Assembly (NCBI RefSeq): GCF_014192335.1
Contig: NZ_JACHXU010000027.1
Span: forward strand, 62,001 to 126,000
Origin: Aporhodopirellula rubra
GTDB taxonomy: Bacteria; Planctomycetota; Planctomycetia; Pirellulales; Pirellulaceae
Length of the DNA stretch: 64,000 nt
Direction: 5' to 3'
Shown here: in pieces, positions 27,040 through 36,745 of the stretch
How positions within the stretch are numbered: position 1 is the stretch's first letter
Layout of the letters: every line of letters starts with the position of its first letter
Notes under the pieces: model-generated
What the model saw: only the letters and a program-made list of their open reading frames with translations
Told to the model about the DNA's origin: nothing
The model's database searches: none
Position numbers and translations under genes: made by a program

Positions 27040-28860
27040 TCAATCTGTTTTTGTCGCTGCGTTCTCGGAAGTGTTCGTGCGGTCGAGTTTTAGCTCAGGC
27101 CACGTTTTCAGCAGCACTACCACGGCGATCACTCCAACGCCCATGCTCAACGCGAACGAAAGCCACTGGCTGTAAAGGAAGGATCCGGTTCCAAACAGGG
27201 TCGCGTAGACGAGAAAAGTAGAGGCAAACATCGCTTTCAAACCCGCGACAATCGAATCGCTCGATGCCAGGACTGCGCCATCGGCGATCAATTGATTCCG
27301 AATCGGGTTCCAGCCTGAACCGCCCGGCCGAATCTTTTCATAGAAACGACATAACGTTTGCGTGTCCGTCGCGGGGGTGAGTACGGTCACGAGTAACCAG
27401 GCTAGGGTGGTGATCGCAACGCCGGCAATCAGTTCCTGCCAAGACTCGAGTTTTGCCCATCCCAGTTGTGGATAGCCGAATCGGAAGAACATGGCGACGG
27501 CGAATGAAACCGCCATGCCGGCGATTTCGGTGAACGCGTTCATCCGCCACCAAAACCAACGGAGGATGTAAATCAGTCCCGTTCCCGCACCAATTTGCAG
27601 GATGATACTGAATCCGTCCATGGCGCTTTCCAGTGTCAACGCAACAAAGCCCGCGATCATCATCAATCCAACCGTCGACCATCGGCCGATCGAGACGAGT
27701 TGCTTTTCCGACGCGTCGGGATTCAAGAACCTGCGATAAAAATCGTGGGCCAGATAGGAGGCACCCCAGTTCAAGTGAGTTGAGATGGTCGACATGAACG
27801 CCGCAATCAAGCTGGCGATGACGACCCCCAATAACCCGTTTGGCAAAAACGTGAGCATCGCGGGATAGGCCAAATCGTCTTTGACGATTTTAGGATCAAC
27901 CGCCGGGAATGCGGTTTGAATACTGTCCAGAGTCGGGAACACAACGAGTGACGCTAGTGCAACGATAATCCATGGCCACGGACGTAGTGCGTAGTGCGCG
28001 ATTTGAAATAACAGTGTTGCCGTCGTGGCGTCGCGTTCACTGCGTGCCCCGATCATTCGTTGGGCAACGTAGCCGCCTCCACCCGGCTCGGCACCGGGAT
28101 ACCAACTGCTCCACCACTGGACCGCCAACGGGATGATCAGCAGCGGAACCAATGCATTGACATTTGAGAAGTCGGGCAACAGATTGAGTTTTTCGCTGAC
28201 GTTTTCATTCGCCAGGAGGCTGTCGAATCCGCCAACTTCGGGCAGGTTGCAAATCACAACGGCCGCCCAGACCGCACCTACCATCGCAACGACAAACTGA
28301 AAGCAATCCGTCAGAATCACGCCACGCAGTCCGCCCAGTAACGTATAAACGACCGTCACCGTTCCGGCACACAAGACAACTTGCAGCGGAGAAGCACCGA
28401 GTAGGATCCCGCCGAGTTTGATCCCGGCCAAAATCACGTTTGCCATCACAAGGCAATTGAAAACGACCCCGAGATAGATCGCTCGAAAACCTCGCAAGAA
28501 GCCTGCCGATTTCCCGCTGTAGCGGATTTCGTAGAACTCCAAATCCGTCAGGACGCCACTGCGTTTCCATAACTTCGCATAGACAAAAACGGTCAGTAAA
28601 CCGGTTAACAGAAACGCCCACCACACCCAGTTGCCGCTCACGCCGTTCTTGCGGACGATGTCGGTGACGAGGTTAGGTGTGTCGGCGGCGAACGTCGTTG
28701 CCACCATCGACAGACCCAGAGTCCACCAACTCATTTGACCGCCGGCCAGGAAGTACTCGGAGAAGCTTTTTCCAGCACGTCGGCTGACGAGCACTCCGAT
28801 CAGCATCGAAATTGCGAAGAATGCCGCGATGATGGCATAGTCAACAGCGTTGAGTGTCAT
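27040..28860 (-). CDS. Sodium:solute symporter family transporter
   Basis: This 606-residue integral membrane protein has about 13 to 14 hydrophobic segments. Motifs of the SSS family are visible: SEYFLAGGQMSWWTLGLSMVAT at residues 33-54, with the discontinuous helix 1 pattern, and SLIAAFMSTISTHLNWGASYLAHDFYRRF in the middle (about 345-375), the sodium-binding helix 8 region. It would import a solute driven by sodium. It lies 46 bp downstream of the GH20 hexosaminidase gene, which suggests a sugar such as N-acetylhexosamine as substrate; that is inference. SGLT-like, proline and pantothenate branches share this fold, so the substrate cannot be fixed from motifs. Confidence 0.9.
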   Translation of the reverse strand: MTLNAVDYAIIAAFFAISMLIGVLVSRRAGKSFSEYFLAGGQMSWWTLGLSMVATTFAADTPNLVTDIVRKNGVSGNWVWWAFLLTGLLTVFVYAKLWKRSGVLTDLEFYEIRYSGKSAGFLRGFRAIYLGVVFNCLVMANVILAGIKLGGILLGASPLQVVLCAGTVTVVYTLLGGLRGVILTDCFQFVVAMVGAVWAAVVICNLPEVGGFDSLLANENVSEKLNLLPDFSNVNALVPLLIIPLAVQWWSSWYPGAEPGGGGYVAQRMIGARSERDATTATLLFQIAHYALRPWPWIIVALASLVVFPTLDSIQTAFPAVDPKIVKDDLAYPAMLTFLPNGLLGVVIASLIAAFMSTISTHLNWGASYLAHDFYRRFLNPDASEKQLVSIGRWSTVGLMMIAGFVALTLESAMDGFSIILQIGAGTGLIYILRWFWWRMNAFTEIAGMAVSFAVAMFFRFGYPQLGWAKLESWQELIAGVAITTLAWLLVTVLTPATDTQTLCRFYEKIRPGGSGWNPIRNQLIADGAVLASSDSIVAGLKAMFASTFLVYATLFGTGSFLYSQWLSFALSMGVGVIAVVVLLKTWPELKLDRTNTSENAATKTD

Positions 28861-28906
28861 GGGTTACTCGGGGTGATGCGTGAGGTGCGTGAGACTCGTT
28901 GCTGTT

Positions 28907-31009
28907 CTAGCGAACTTGGACTTCGACGATCTTGGAAAACGCATCAAAGACGTAGCCAAGGTTACCGTGGCTGATAACTCGCACAAAGCGTGCGTCGCGT
29001 TCCGGGAACGTATGGTCCACGGACGGCGTTGGCTGTTTGGGTTTCTCGAGGCGTGATCCGACTTCTTCAAACGTTTCACCATCAGCCGAAACTTCGACGG
29101 TGTACTTTTCGTACGAACCGCTAACCGTGTATGCGACCACGGTCACATTGCTGACGCGTTGGACGGTTCCTAAATCGATCGTCATCTTGATAGGCTCAGG
29201 AACCGCAGGATAACCCAGGTAGAAATCGAGGTTGTTCGTGCTGCCATCGGTGATTCGTCCGATCGAAAAAGGTGGGCCGGATGATGCCGATGTTTCAACG
29301 GGTTTGCCCAATGCGAGGTTTTCGGCTGGGGCGACCGCAATGAAATTGGCGCGGCTTCCATGACTCATTTGCTTGCCGTCCATAAATGCGGCGGCACGCA
29401 CGGTAGTGTTCTTTGACAGCGAGATTGGTTGGAGATAGAGCGTCGACGTGGAGCGAGGCTCGGAGCCATCGAGCGTGTAGCGTATCTCGACGTCGCCCTC
29501 GGCGTGAAACGCAATGTTGGTCTCGTTGTGAAAAACACCGTCTTCAGGAACGACCAGATTGGCGGCTTGAATTCGGACGGGGTAATAAGCCGCGACGCGA
29601 GCGGTTTCCGTCTTTTGTGTTCGAGCCGAGAATTCATCAAAGTCGCGTTCGACTTCAGGATTCCACGCAACCTCCGCGAACGGAATCAATCGTGGGATGA
29701 CTTGTGCAAAGTAGTTTGACTCGCGTCCTTCCCACCAGGGCATGCAGAAACCGATTAGGCGATCGGTGGGTTCTACTTCGATCGGATTGTTGTACGTTGG
29801 AATCCACGGATTCATGTGTTTGAATCGGGTGATGGAGAGCGTCTCGTAGATATGTTGCGGTGACGCCATCGTGAAGTTCGTCCGCGGGTAATGATCCACT
29901 AGATACAGCGGATCCCATGCTGCGTTGATGACATGATAGCCGTCTTCGAGCATTTGATCGGCGGGGTAATTTATCGTGCGCCAGTTGATGTGAATCACGT
30001 CAGTGTCGACTTTGTTGGCACCGGTGCCCGGACTCGGGCCCTCCCAGACCAAGGTTTGTTTGCCTTTGGTTTTCAGGTAGGCGTTGAGTTTGTTGATGAG
30101 GTCACGCTGCAAATCCTCGGGGACACCGAAGGCTTCGTCGCCGCCGATGTGGATGTACGGGGACGACGCAAAGACTTCCATCAACTCGTCGAGGAGCGTT
30201 TTGATGCCACTCAATGCGACTTCGCTTTTCACCAGATCCGTTCCCGTTCTTCCGAATACTTCCGGATAGATTCCTCGCAGTTTTTCAGAGTGCCCTGGTA
30301 CTTCCAATTCCGGAATGATCGTGACACCACGAGCGACCGCGTACGCTTCGATTTCTTTGAACTGGTCGGCCGTGATGAGTCCATCCCACAGTTTCGGAAA
30401 CGCCTTTGAGGGAAATGCAAAACGTTGATCATCGGTGAGGTGAAGCTGCATGGAGTCCACTTTGTAGAACCACAGCAGATCGATCGTCTCTTTCAAAAGC
30501 TCGACGCTATGTGGGTTGCGGCCCATGTCGATCATGAAGTTTCGATACGGCAACTTCGGTGAGTCGTTGATTGAGAGTAGCGGCAGTTTGCCTGGACCTT
30601 GTGTGCCGATGAGTTGCAGAAGTGTTGCTGTCGCGTGTGTGAATCCCTTCAGTGTGGATGCACGGATCTGGATTTGATCGCCAAGGGTCTTGAGAGAATA
30701 GGACTCCGCGGGCAGGTCTGAGTCTGCGAAAACCACAAGGGTCGCGTCATCACCATCTGTCAGGGCCAGGCGGTGTTTGCCGCTGGTTGTTCGCTCGATC
30801 AGTTCACCAACGATCTTCAAATGCTCTTTCCAAGAAGAATCCTCGGGCGCCGAAACGGTGATCACATCGGGGAGAACCATCACTTCGTCAGCGGTGATCG
30901 ACAATTCGGTAGGTGTCGGTACCAGTGGCAGGTTTTGGCCGAAGGCGGTCGAACCAATGGTGGTTAAGCCGATCATGAACGAAGCAACGAACAAGCAAAG
31001 ATTTTTCAT
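28907..31009 (-). CDS. Secreted GH20 beta-N-acetylhexosaminidase with F5/8C-type domain
   Basis: This 700-residue enzyme would remove terminal N-acetylglucosamine or -galactosamine from glycans outside the cytoplasm. A signal peptide (CLFVASFMIGLTTIGSTAFG) is followed by a GH20 N-terminal domain and the catalytic barrel with the acid/base pair D291-E292 in HIGGDEAF. Other barrel signatures are NFMIDMGRNPHS and PELEVPGHS. After about residue 505 comes a chitobiase-type C-terminal domain (VEIRYTLDGSEPR), and then a discoidin-like carbohydrate-binding domain (ALGKPVETSAS to the end). I start at the ATG at 31009 because only it gives a proper signal peptide; the upstream 113 residues overlap the amidotransferase gene antisense-free but look random. 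It is in a run with the symporter and amidotransferase-like genes. Confidence 0.92.
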   Translation of the reverse strand: MKNLCLFVASFMIGLTTIGSTAFGQNLPLVPTPTELSITADEVMVLPDVITVSAPEDSSWKEHLKIVGELIERTTSGKHRLALTDGDDATLVVFADSDLPAESYSLKTLGDQIQIRASTLKGFTHATATLLQLIGTQGPGKLPLLSINDSPKLPYRNFMIDMGRNPHSVELLKETIDLLWFYKVDSMQLHLTDDQRFAFPSKAFPKLWDGLITADQFKEIEAYAVARGVTIIPELEVPGHSEKLRGIYPEVFGRTGTDLVKSEVALSGIKTLLDELMEVFASSPYIHIGGDEAFGVPEDLQRDLINKLNAYLKTKGKQTLVWEGPSPGTGANKVDTDVIHINWRTINYPADQMLEDGYHVINAAWDPLYLVDHYPRTNFTMASPQHIYETLSITRFKHMNPWIPTYNNPIEVEPTDRLIGFCMPWWEGRESNYFAQVIPRLIPFAEVAWNPEVERDFDEFSARTQKTETARVAAYYPVRIQAANLVVPEDGVFHNETNIAFHAEGDVEIRYTLDGSEPRSTSTLYLQPISLSKNTTVRAAAFMDGKQMSHGSRANFIAVAPAENLALGKPVETSASSGPPFSIGRITDGSTNNLDFYLGYPAVPEPIKMTIDLGTVQRVSNVTVVAYTVSGSYEKYTVEVSADGETFEEVGSRLEKPKQPTPSVDHTFPERDARFVRVISHGNLGYVFDAFSKIVEVQVR

Positions 31010-31097
31010 GGAGAGTCTCGAAAGCGGTGATGTCGAATTCAAATGCGGAGTTGACCGGACGAAGTGTTGAGAATGCTGGGATAAAGTTTGCACGCTG

Positions 31098-31886
31098 TCA
31101 GTATTCGGTCGTGAATACTTGCTGCCAGAACTGGCGGTACAGAGGCCATTTGACGAAGTTGATTCCCCAGTGCGGGCTCGCACCGGTTGTCCACGCAGTG
31201 ACGCGGCCTTCGCCAAAATGGTGTGCCGCGAAAAGCGGGTGCCAGCGTCCCGCGTATGCGATGTCAATAATCGACTCGCTACTTTCTCGCGGCAGGGTTT
31301 CGTTAAATCCCAGCAGCGGCGGAAGCGTGTCGAAGTCGATGCCTGCAACCGCTGGATGATTCAAATCGTTTACCCGAGTCGGAAAGGCTTCGGTCGATTC
31401 GAACAAATCGTCCGTTTCGAGACACTGCACGGGGAGGACATCCGCGAACAAACTGCGGCCCCATCCGCCTTTGCCGAGCTGACCACTAAACGAATACCAT
31501 CCACCGTTCATGTGAAAATGACCGCCGGCTTCGACCCATCCCCGAAGAATATTGAAACGATCAGGGAAGGTAACGTATTCAGTTTCCCATTTGGCTCGAT
31601 TGAAGAAGTCGGGATGCAGCATCATGCATTTGGTTTCAACATCACCAAAGATGATCACGTCCGCCCATTCGAGCCGGCGGTCAAACGCCTCCGGTGAAAG
31701 GTTGTAAAGTTCCCAAGACGGCTGAGTGATTACTTCGGCTCCATCAATCTCACGAACCGCGTCTACCAATGGTTGGCCATAGTTGAGGACTTCCACATTT
31801 TTCTTTGCCGAGAGAAATGGCGATTCGATGAATTCGTTCCCCGTGTGGATACACCAGTTGCCAACATGCCAAACGCGTTTTGTCAT
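31098..31886 (-). CDS. Putative glutamine-amidotransferase-like protein
   Basis: This 262-residue protein resembles the putative glutamine amidotransferase family (class I amidotransferase fold, as in PF07090). It has an N-terminal Rossmann-like strand-loop (VWHVGNWCIHTGNEF), an ADVIIFGDVETKCMML segment with a cysteine (near residue 107) where the amidotransferase nucleophile elbow would be, a glycine-rich GGHFHMNGGWYSFSGQ and a conserved C-terminal AHHFGEGRVTAWTTGASPHWG. No signal peptide is seen. In planctomycetes such genes often accompany sulfatases and sugar-catabolism genes, and here it is first in a run with the GH20 and symporter genes. Its reaction is unknown; it may modify or cleave an amino-sugar derivative. 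Confidence 0.78.
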   Translation of the reverse strand: MTKRVWHVGNWCIHTGNEFIESPFLSAKKNVEVLNYGQPLVDAVREIDGAEVITQPSWELYNLSPEAFDRRLEWADVIIFGDVETKCMMLHPDFFNRAKWETEYVTFPDRFNILRGWVEAGGHFHMNGGWYSFSGQLGKGGWGRSLFADVLPVQCLETDDLFESTEAFPTRVNDLNHPAVAGIDFDTLPPLLGFNETLPRESSESIIDIAYAGRWHPLFAAHHFGEGRVTAWTTGASPHWGINFVKWPLYRQFWQQVFTTEY

Positions 31887-32225
31887 AAGTTGCTTCGAAT
31901 GCGGAAGAACGAACAGTCAGTTGGACCTATGAAGCACCGTGTCGGTGGAATTGAGCGGTTTTCAATCATGAGTTCCAAACCGAGTGCACATCTTCATCGA
32001 AACATCCGCGAGAGTCTGCCTCTCCGTTGCCAATTAATGATTCAGAATGTGCGCGGTCGGACGCGAAACCGCAGAGAATGCGATTGGCACAGAGGGGGCT
32101 GATAGCCACATGTCCCTCCACTGCAATGTCTATACAGCAGCGAGTGGCCGCCGTGAGGTACGGATATCCGATTCGATTGCTTGACGAAGCAAGTCGAGTG
32201 ATACCGTTACAAGCATCACCGTTAG
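31887..32225. other. Intergenic region, nothing recognised
   Basis: This 339 bp stretch separates the amidotransferase-like gene from the sulfatase relic. No gene, repeat or RNA is recognised in it. It should hold the promoter of the amidotransferase-hexosaminidase-symporter run. Confidence 0.4.
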
Positions 32226-32513
32226 TCACACCACGTGCGTGCCTGTCAAACGATTCTGCAATCGTTGGTCGAGATCAATGTCGACTGCATTCAGTTTGCC
32301 CCATCGATTGGAATGGCATGTTGTCGCCGTCGGCGACATGGGGTCCTGTGGCGAACCGATGTCAAAGGTTCCATCGAGAGTGACCCGGTTTGGAGTGCAC
32401 TTTTCGAAACGACCTTCACCGACCATTTGGTCATTCGCAAACAGAGTCACGGTGGCAGTGGCGTACGGTTTGTCAGAGTCTGTTTTGTAGACCATCCTCA
32501 GGGGGCGACGCAT
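32226..32513 (-). pseudogene. Relic of a sulfatase C-terminal domain
   Basis: The 95-residue translation matches the C-terminal pattern of the neighbouring arylsulfatase: VTLFANDQMVGEGRFEKC and TLDGTFDIG correspond in order and spacing to VQMSVDGNEVAKM and SASETFDVG in that protein, and the ending GKLNAVDIDL matches HKLTVEL. The glycine-rich segment between is shortened and the reading diverges after TFDIG. A stop codon two codons upstream of the first ATG blocks continuation towards a catalytic domain, and the 96 bp up to the intact sulfatase gene carry no further homology. I read this as the decayed remnant of a duplicated sulfatase gene or a deleted neighbour. Confidence 0.6.
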
Positions 32514-32609
32514 GTTAGCTCAGTCTGCCTAAAGTGCGCGTCGCCCAGCCGGCAAAGGCGAGTGATTTCACCCACGTGGCAAGTGATGAAGCAAACGTTT
32601 TGCGTGTTG

Positions 32610-34985
32610 TTACTTTGTTAACTCCACCGTTAGCTTATGGATGTCGCCTCCGAATTCGAACGGGGCGCGGTCAAAGTAGTCGCGGGCAACGGGGGAACCG
32701 AGATCGACTCCGACGTCAAACGTCTCGCTGGCACTGAAGGCGGCAGGGACCGAACGTTTGGTGGTCATTTTTGCGACTTCGTTACCGTCCACGGACATCT
32801 GCACGCTCAGTGGTGCGCCGGGGCTTTCAAGCGTGGAGTTGACTACGATCGTGTGTCGACCGGGCTGCAATCGTTGTTTGGACCGAACGATAGAACGCTC
32901 GATGATGAAAAGATTGTATTCGTACGTCAGGTACCCATCGTCGAGATAACAGGTTAAACCGCCGGCCGCTCCACCCAGTGCGTAGAGCACTCCATTTTCG
33001 TTCTCGGCGATTTCCAGGTCGATGGTGACGACGTTGCTTTTCTTGCCAAGCCCAGGTGCGGTGAATTCTGGCATGCGACGAGTGTTGGCATTGAACGTCC
33101 AACTGTTGTACGGCGAACCTATGATGTCCTCAGGGTGAATCCGAGTCCACAACGCACCGCCGATAGGCAAGTCTTTGTTCTCGGTGGCGACAGCCAGGAA
33201 ACGCTTTTTCATCGACGCCAATCTGTCGGGATGGACCGTGGCGAGATTGTTGGCCTGTGAGAAATCATTATGTAGGTCGTAGAGTTCCCACTCATCGTTG
33301 TCGGAGTCCCATGTTTTGATCTGCTTGGGGGCGTCCTCGGGATTCCAGGGACGTAGTGGACCGAATGTGCACGCCATCCAGCCGTCGAGATAGATGCCAC
33401 GGCTCCCGTTGTTGTCGAAGAACTGCTCGTGTTTCTCGGACGACGCGGCCGGATCGTGGAAGGTATCGGCAAAGCTGACGCCATCGATTGGCATTTGAGC
33501 GTGCCCGTCGACGAACTTGGGTGGAGTGATGCCGAGCACTTCAAAGAGCGTAGGTGCAATGTCGACGACGTGTGAGAATTGTGAACAAGGAGTCTCGCTT
33601 GCTTTGATAACCTTGGGCCAGGAAACCACCATTGGGTTTCGGGTGCCTCCGAAGTAAGACGCTGTCAGCTTGGTACCTTTGAACGGGGTGCTGCCGGCCC
33701 AGGCCCAGCCCGCGTGATACATGTTGTCGACCTTGGCAGATCCCAAGGCGTCGAGCCCTCCGAGTTCATTGAGCGCGGTTTGTTGTTGCTCGAACGTGCT
33801 GGACAACAGGTTTTGGGCGAGCAATTCACTGATGGTTCCGTTGTTGCCTTCGGCGCTCGAACCGTTATCGCCCCAAATGTAGAACACGATCGTGTTCTCT
33901 CGCTGGCCTCGCTCTTCCAATCCATCGACCAGCCGCAATACCTGTGAATCGGTGTGTTCGACGAAGCCGGCGAAAACTTCCATCAGTCGACGTTGGAAGG
34001 CACGTTCCGCTTCGGGGATGTCATCCCATGCTTCCAACGAAGGGTCACGGTCAGTCAATCTGGTATTAGGCGGAATGATCCCCATTTCCAATTGGCGTTT
34101 GTGAACCCGCTGACGATAGACGTCCCAGCCATCGTCGAACTTGCCCTTGTATTTGTCGGCCCATTCTTTGGCAACATGATGGGGACCATGCACCGCACCG
34201 GGAGCCCAGTACATCAAGAACGGTTTGTCGGGAGCGAACGCTTGATGGTCGTCGAGCCATGCCAACGCTTCCTCGGCCATCCCTTCGGTCAAGTGGTAGT
34301 TTTCTGATTTCGGCGGTTCGATGTGGTTTAGGTTTTCGGTCAATCGAGGCTCCCACTGCGAGGTCTCTCCCGCCAAGAAGCCCCAGAAGTGTTCGAACCC
34401 ATAGCCGGTTGGCCAGCGATCAAAGGGCCCCATCGACGTGGTTTCAACGGCAGGTGTGTTGTGCCACTTACCAAAGGCAGACGTTTTGTAACCGTAGTTC
34501 TTAAGCACTTCCGCGATTGTGGCTGCCTGTTTCGGAATCACGCCGGTGTATCCGTCAAATGCAACGGCTCGCTCGGCGATCGTTCCGTAGCCAACGCGTG
34601 TGTGGTTGCGACCAGTCAACAGGGATGCCCGCGTCGGTGAGCAGATCGACGTGGTGTGGAACTGGTTGTAGCGAATCCCTTCGCTGGCCAGTTTCTTCAA
34701 CCCCGGCGTGTGCACCTCGCCGCCAAAGACTTCCGAAATTCCGAATCCAACGTCATCCAACAGGACGATCAGGATGTTAGGTGCATCGGCTGGAAGACGC
34801 TGAGGATCTTCGGGCCATTTCATCGTCGAGTCTTGCAGTCGCGGCTTCGCAACGCTGTTCATTGGCGTTGGCGGGAACGGCAAAACCGATCCGTCGTTTG
34901 GGATCTCTGCCGCGAACGAGGTGGTTCCTGCAAGGATGAGAAAAAGTAGCGAGAGGGTTTTCTGATTGTTAGCAGGAAACAGCAT
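32610..34985 (-). CDS. Secreted arylsulfatase (formylglycine type)
   Basis: This 791-residue exported enzyme removes sulfate esters from organic substrates, probably polysaccharides. A signal peptide (LSLLFLILAGTTSFA) ends near residue 26. The sulfatase signature C115-S-P-T-R-A-S-L-L-T-G is complete, so C115 should be converted to formylglycine by a maturase encoded elsewhere; D77-D78 (LLDDVG) and DNGSS near 365 supply calcium ligands. The C-terminal 150 residues are a beta-rich extension (YLTYEYNLFIIER to the end) found in the AtsA-type subgroup. A sulfatase relic lies directly downstream and a second sulfatase gene upstream. The substrate is inferred to be a sulfated glycan from the hexosaminidase and symporter nearby. 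Confidence 0.92.
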   Translation of the reverse strand: MLFPANNQKTLSLLFLILAGTTSFAAEIPNDGSVLPFPPTPMNSVAKPRLQDSTMKWPEDPQRLPADAPNILIVLLDDVGFGISEVFGGEVHTPGLKKLASEGIRYNQFHTTSICSPTRASLLTGRNHTRVGYGTIAERAVAFDGYTGVIPKQAATIAEVLKNYGYKTSAFGKWHNTPAVETTSMGPFDRWPTGYGFEHFWGFLAGETSQWEPRLTENLNHIEPPKSENYHLTEGMAEEALAWLDDHQAFAPDKPFLMYWAPGAVHGPHHVAKEWADKYKGKFDDGWDVYRQRVHKRQLEMGIIPPNTRLTDRDPSLEAWDDIPEAERAFQRRLMEVFAGFVEHTDSQVLRLVDGLEERGQRENTIVFYIWGDNGSSAEGNNGTISELLAQNLLSSTFEQQQTALNELGGLDALGSAKVDNMYHAGWAWAGSTPFKGTKLTASYFGGTRNPMVVSWPKVIKASETPCSQFSHVVDIAPTLFEVLGITPPKFVDGHAQMPIDGVSFADTFHDPAASSEKHEQFFDNNGSRGIYLDGWMACTFGPLRPWNPEDAPKQIKTWDSDNDEWELYDLHNDFSQANNLATVHPDRLASMKKRFLAVATENKDLPIGGALWTRIHPEDIIGSPYNSWTFNANTRRMPEFTAPGLGKKSNVVTIDLEIAENENGVLYALGGAAGGLTCYLDDGYLTYEYNLFIIERSIVRSKQRLQPGRHTIVVNSTLESPGAPLSVQMSVDGNEVAKMTTKRSVPAAFSASETFDVGVDLGSPVARDYFDRAPFEFGGDIHKLTVELTK

Positions 34986-35122
34986 GTTTGAAAAATCGCA
35001 AAAAAGAAGAGAAGTAAAAATCTATGCGTGATTGGTGTCTTTACCCGACTCGTTCGATTGGGCGGGCGGTCAGTTAACCGACCAGATGCATGGCGTGGGG
35101 ACTTCGTGGAGGTCGACCGAGC

Positions 35123-36745
35123 CTACAATCCGACGTCTTTGGGAGGGAACTTTTTCAGCGTGGCGGCATGAGCTTTAATTTTTCCGAGCACGCTGGCTAA
35201 CCAAGCGTTGCGGCGATGGCCTACTGGAGATTGTTCCTTGGGATCGATGTAAAGGTTGAAGTACCAACCCGCCAAGCCCGCATCTTGGACCGTTGAATAA
35301 TCGATGTGCATGTGCTCGGACTGTGGCACGATAACTTTCATGTGCAGTTTGTACTCACGCATGCGACATGCCATCAATTGGCTGCCCCACCAAAAGTAGA
35401 CGGCTTCGCGGGCGGACTCACCGTTGTCTGAGAGAAGGAAGGAGGTTTGGTCGATGAAGTCGTAATACTTATCGTCGGCGAGTTTCTCGGTTGAAACGCT
35501 GGCGAGGTTCAATGCGACTCCGAACAGGTCCATCAAGTCAAATAGTCCGTCGCACTCTCGGCCTGGTTGAATCATCCCCTTCCAATAGGCGATACCTGGG
35601 ACTCGCACTCCGCCTTCAAACGTGGTTCCTTTGGCGCCGCGAAAGGGCGTGTAACCGGCGTCCGGCCATCCGTCCATCTGTGGTCCGTTGTCGGATGTAA
35701 AGAAGATGAATGTGTTCTCCAGAACGCCCACTTCATCTAATGCTTTTACGATGTTGCCGACATGCAGATCCACTTCCGCAACGGCTTCCTTGTAGAAATA
35801 TTTTGCTGCACTGAGGGGGCCCAGGTCGGGATTTGGGAAGTTGTCGCAGTGGACCTTCATGAAGCAGTGTTCGATAAAGAATGGTTTGTCGTCTTGGGCC
35901 AGTTCCTTGATTCGATTAATGGTGAATTCTGCGAGTTTAGCGTCCGCTCGCCCCATGTCTTGCGTGGAATTGATTTGCTCGAGCGTTTCTGTCCGTCCTC
36001 CCTTGAAGCCGTGTTGAAGATGGTCGTCGGGTTTGATCGTTTCGAACGCAGTCCTGAGTTCGGGATCGTTTACGAGGTCCGGAAATCGTCGGCCGTCTTT
36101 ACCTTGGGTGATCTCCTTCTGGGCTGAGTAGAACCCGTAGAACTCATCAAAACCGATGTCATGTGGACGCATGCCTTTGGGTTCGCCAACATGCCATTTA
36201 CCGGTGAGAAGCGTGTGGTACCCCGATTCGCTGAGTAACGCGGCCAAAGAGGTTTCATCCGCCCACGGGTTTTTAGTCAGCTTATCCCCGGCGAGAATCG
36301 GTCGCGTCAGGCCGGTTCGCACGGGAAGACGACCGGTCAGGATTGCCGAACGAGTCGGTGTGCACGTGTGTTGTGAATAACACGAGGTGAGCTTTAAACC
36401 GTCACGTGCGAGTTGATCAATGTTGGGAGTCGCAGCGCCGATGGCCCCGCCACCGCCGTAGCAGCCTGGGTCGCCATATCCCATGTCATCAACGATTAGC
36501 CAGAGGATGTTAGGTTTTTTGCCAGCTTTTTCTTCAAGGGAAGCTAGCTTTTGCTTTGCGGTCTCGTCCTGTTCAGGGCGCGGGATCGAGGCTTCGCGAT
36601 TGGAATTCGTTTGAATCGATCGGTCAAAAGTAGCCGTCGGGTGGTCGTTTTGTGTGGGCCTCGATGGTGACTGAGCAGCGGCAGGATTGATGCCAAGGCT
36701 CAGCGTGCAACCGAGAAAGAGTATGACTGTGGCGATGCGAATCAT
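35123..36745 (-). CDS. Secreted arylsulfatase (formylglycine type), second copy
   Basis: This 540-residue sulfatase has a signal peptide (IRIATVILFLGCTLSLG, cleavage near AAAQ, residues 22-25), then a linker, then the catalytic domain. C128 in CTPTRSAILTGRLPVRTG is the residue to become formylglycine; VDDMGYGDPG holds the metal-binding aspartates and TSDNGPQ is the second set. It is shorter than its neighbour and only distantly similar to it, with the C-terminal extension missing. The start is uncertain: frames open at 36787 (TTG) and 36769 (ATG), but 36745 gives the best signal peptide, and no Shine-Dalgarno sequence separates the options. It is followed downstream by the other sulfatase gene after 137 bp. 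Confidence 0.9.
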   Translation of the reverse strand: MIRIATVILFLGCTLSLGINPAAAQSPSRPTQNDHPTATFDRSIQTNSNREASIPRPEQDETAKQKLASLEEKAGKKPNILWLIVDDMGYGDPGCYGGGGAIGAATPNIDQLARDGLKLTSCYSQHTCTPTRSAILTGRLPVRTGLTRPILAGDKLTKNPWADETSLAALLSESGYHTLLTGKWHVGEPKGMRPHDIGFDEFYGFYSAQKEITQGKDGRRFPDLVNDPELRTAFETIKPDDHLQHGFKGGRTETLEQINSTQDMGRADAKLAEFTINRIKELAQDDKPFFIEHCFMKVHCDNFPNPDLGPLSAAKYFYKEAVAEVDLHVGNIVKALDEVGVLENTFIFFTSDNGPQMDGWPDAGYTPFRGAKGTTFEGGVRVPGIAYWKGMIQPGRECDGLFDLMDLFGVALNLASVSTEKLADDKYYDFIDQTSFLLSDNGESAREAVYFWWGSQLMACRMREYKLHMKVIVPQSEHMHIDYSTVQDAGLAGWYFNLYIDPKEQSPVGHRRNAWLASVLGKIKAHAATLKKFPPKDVGL

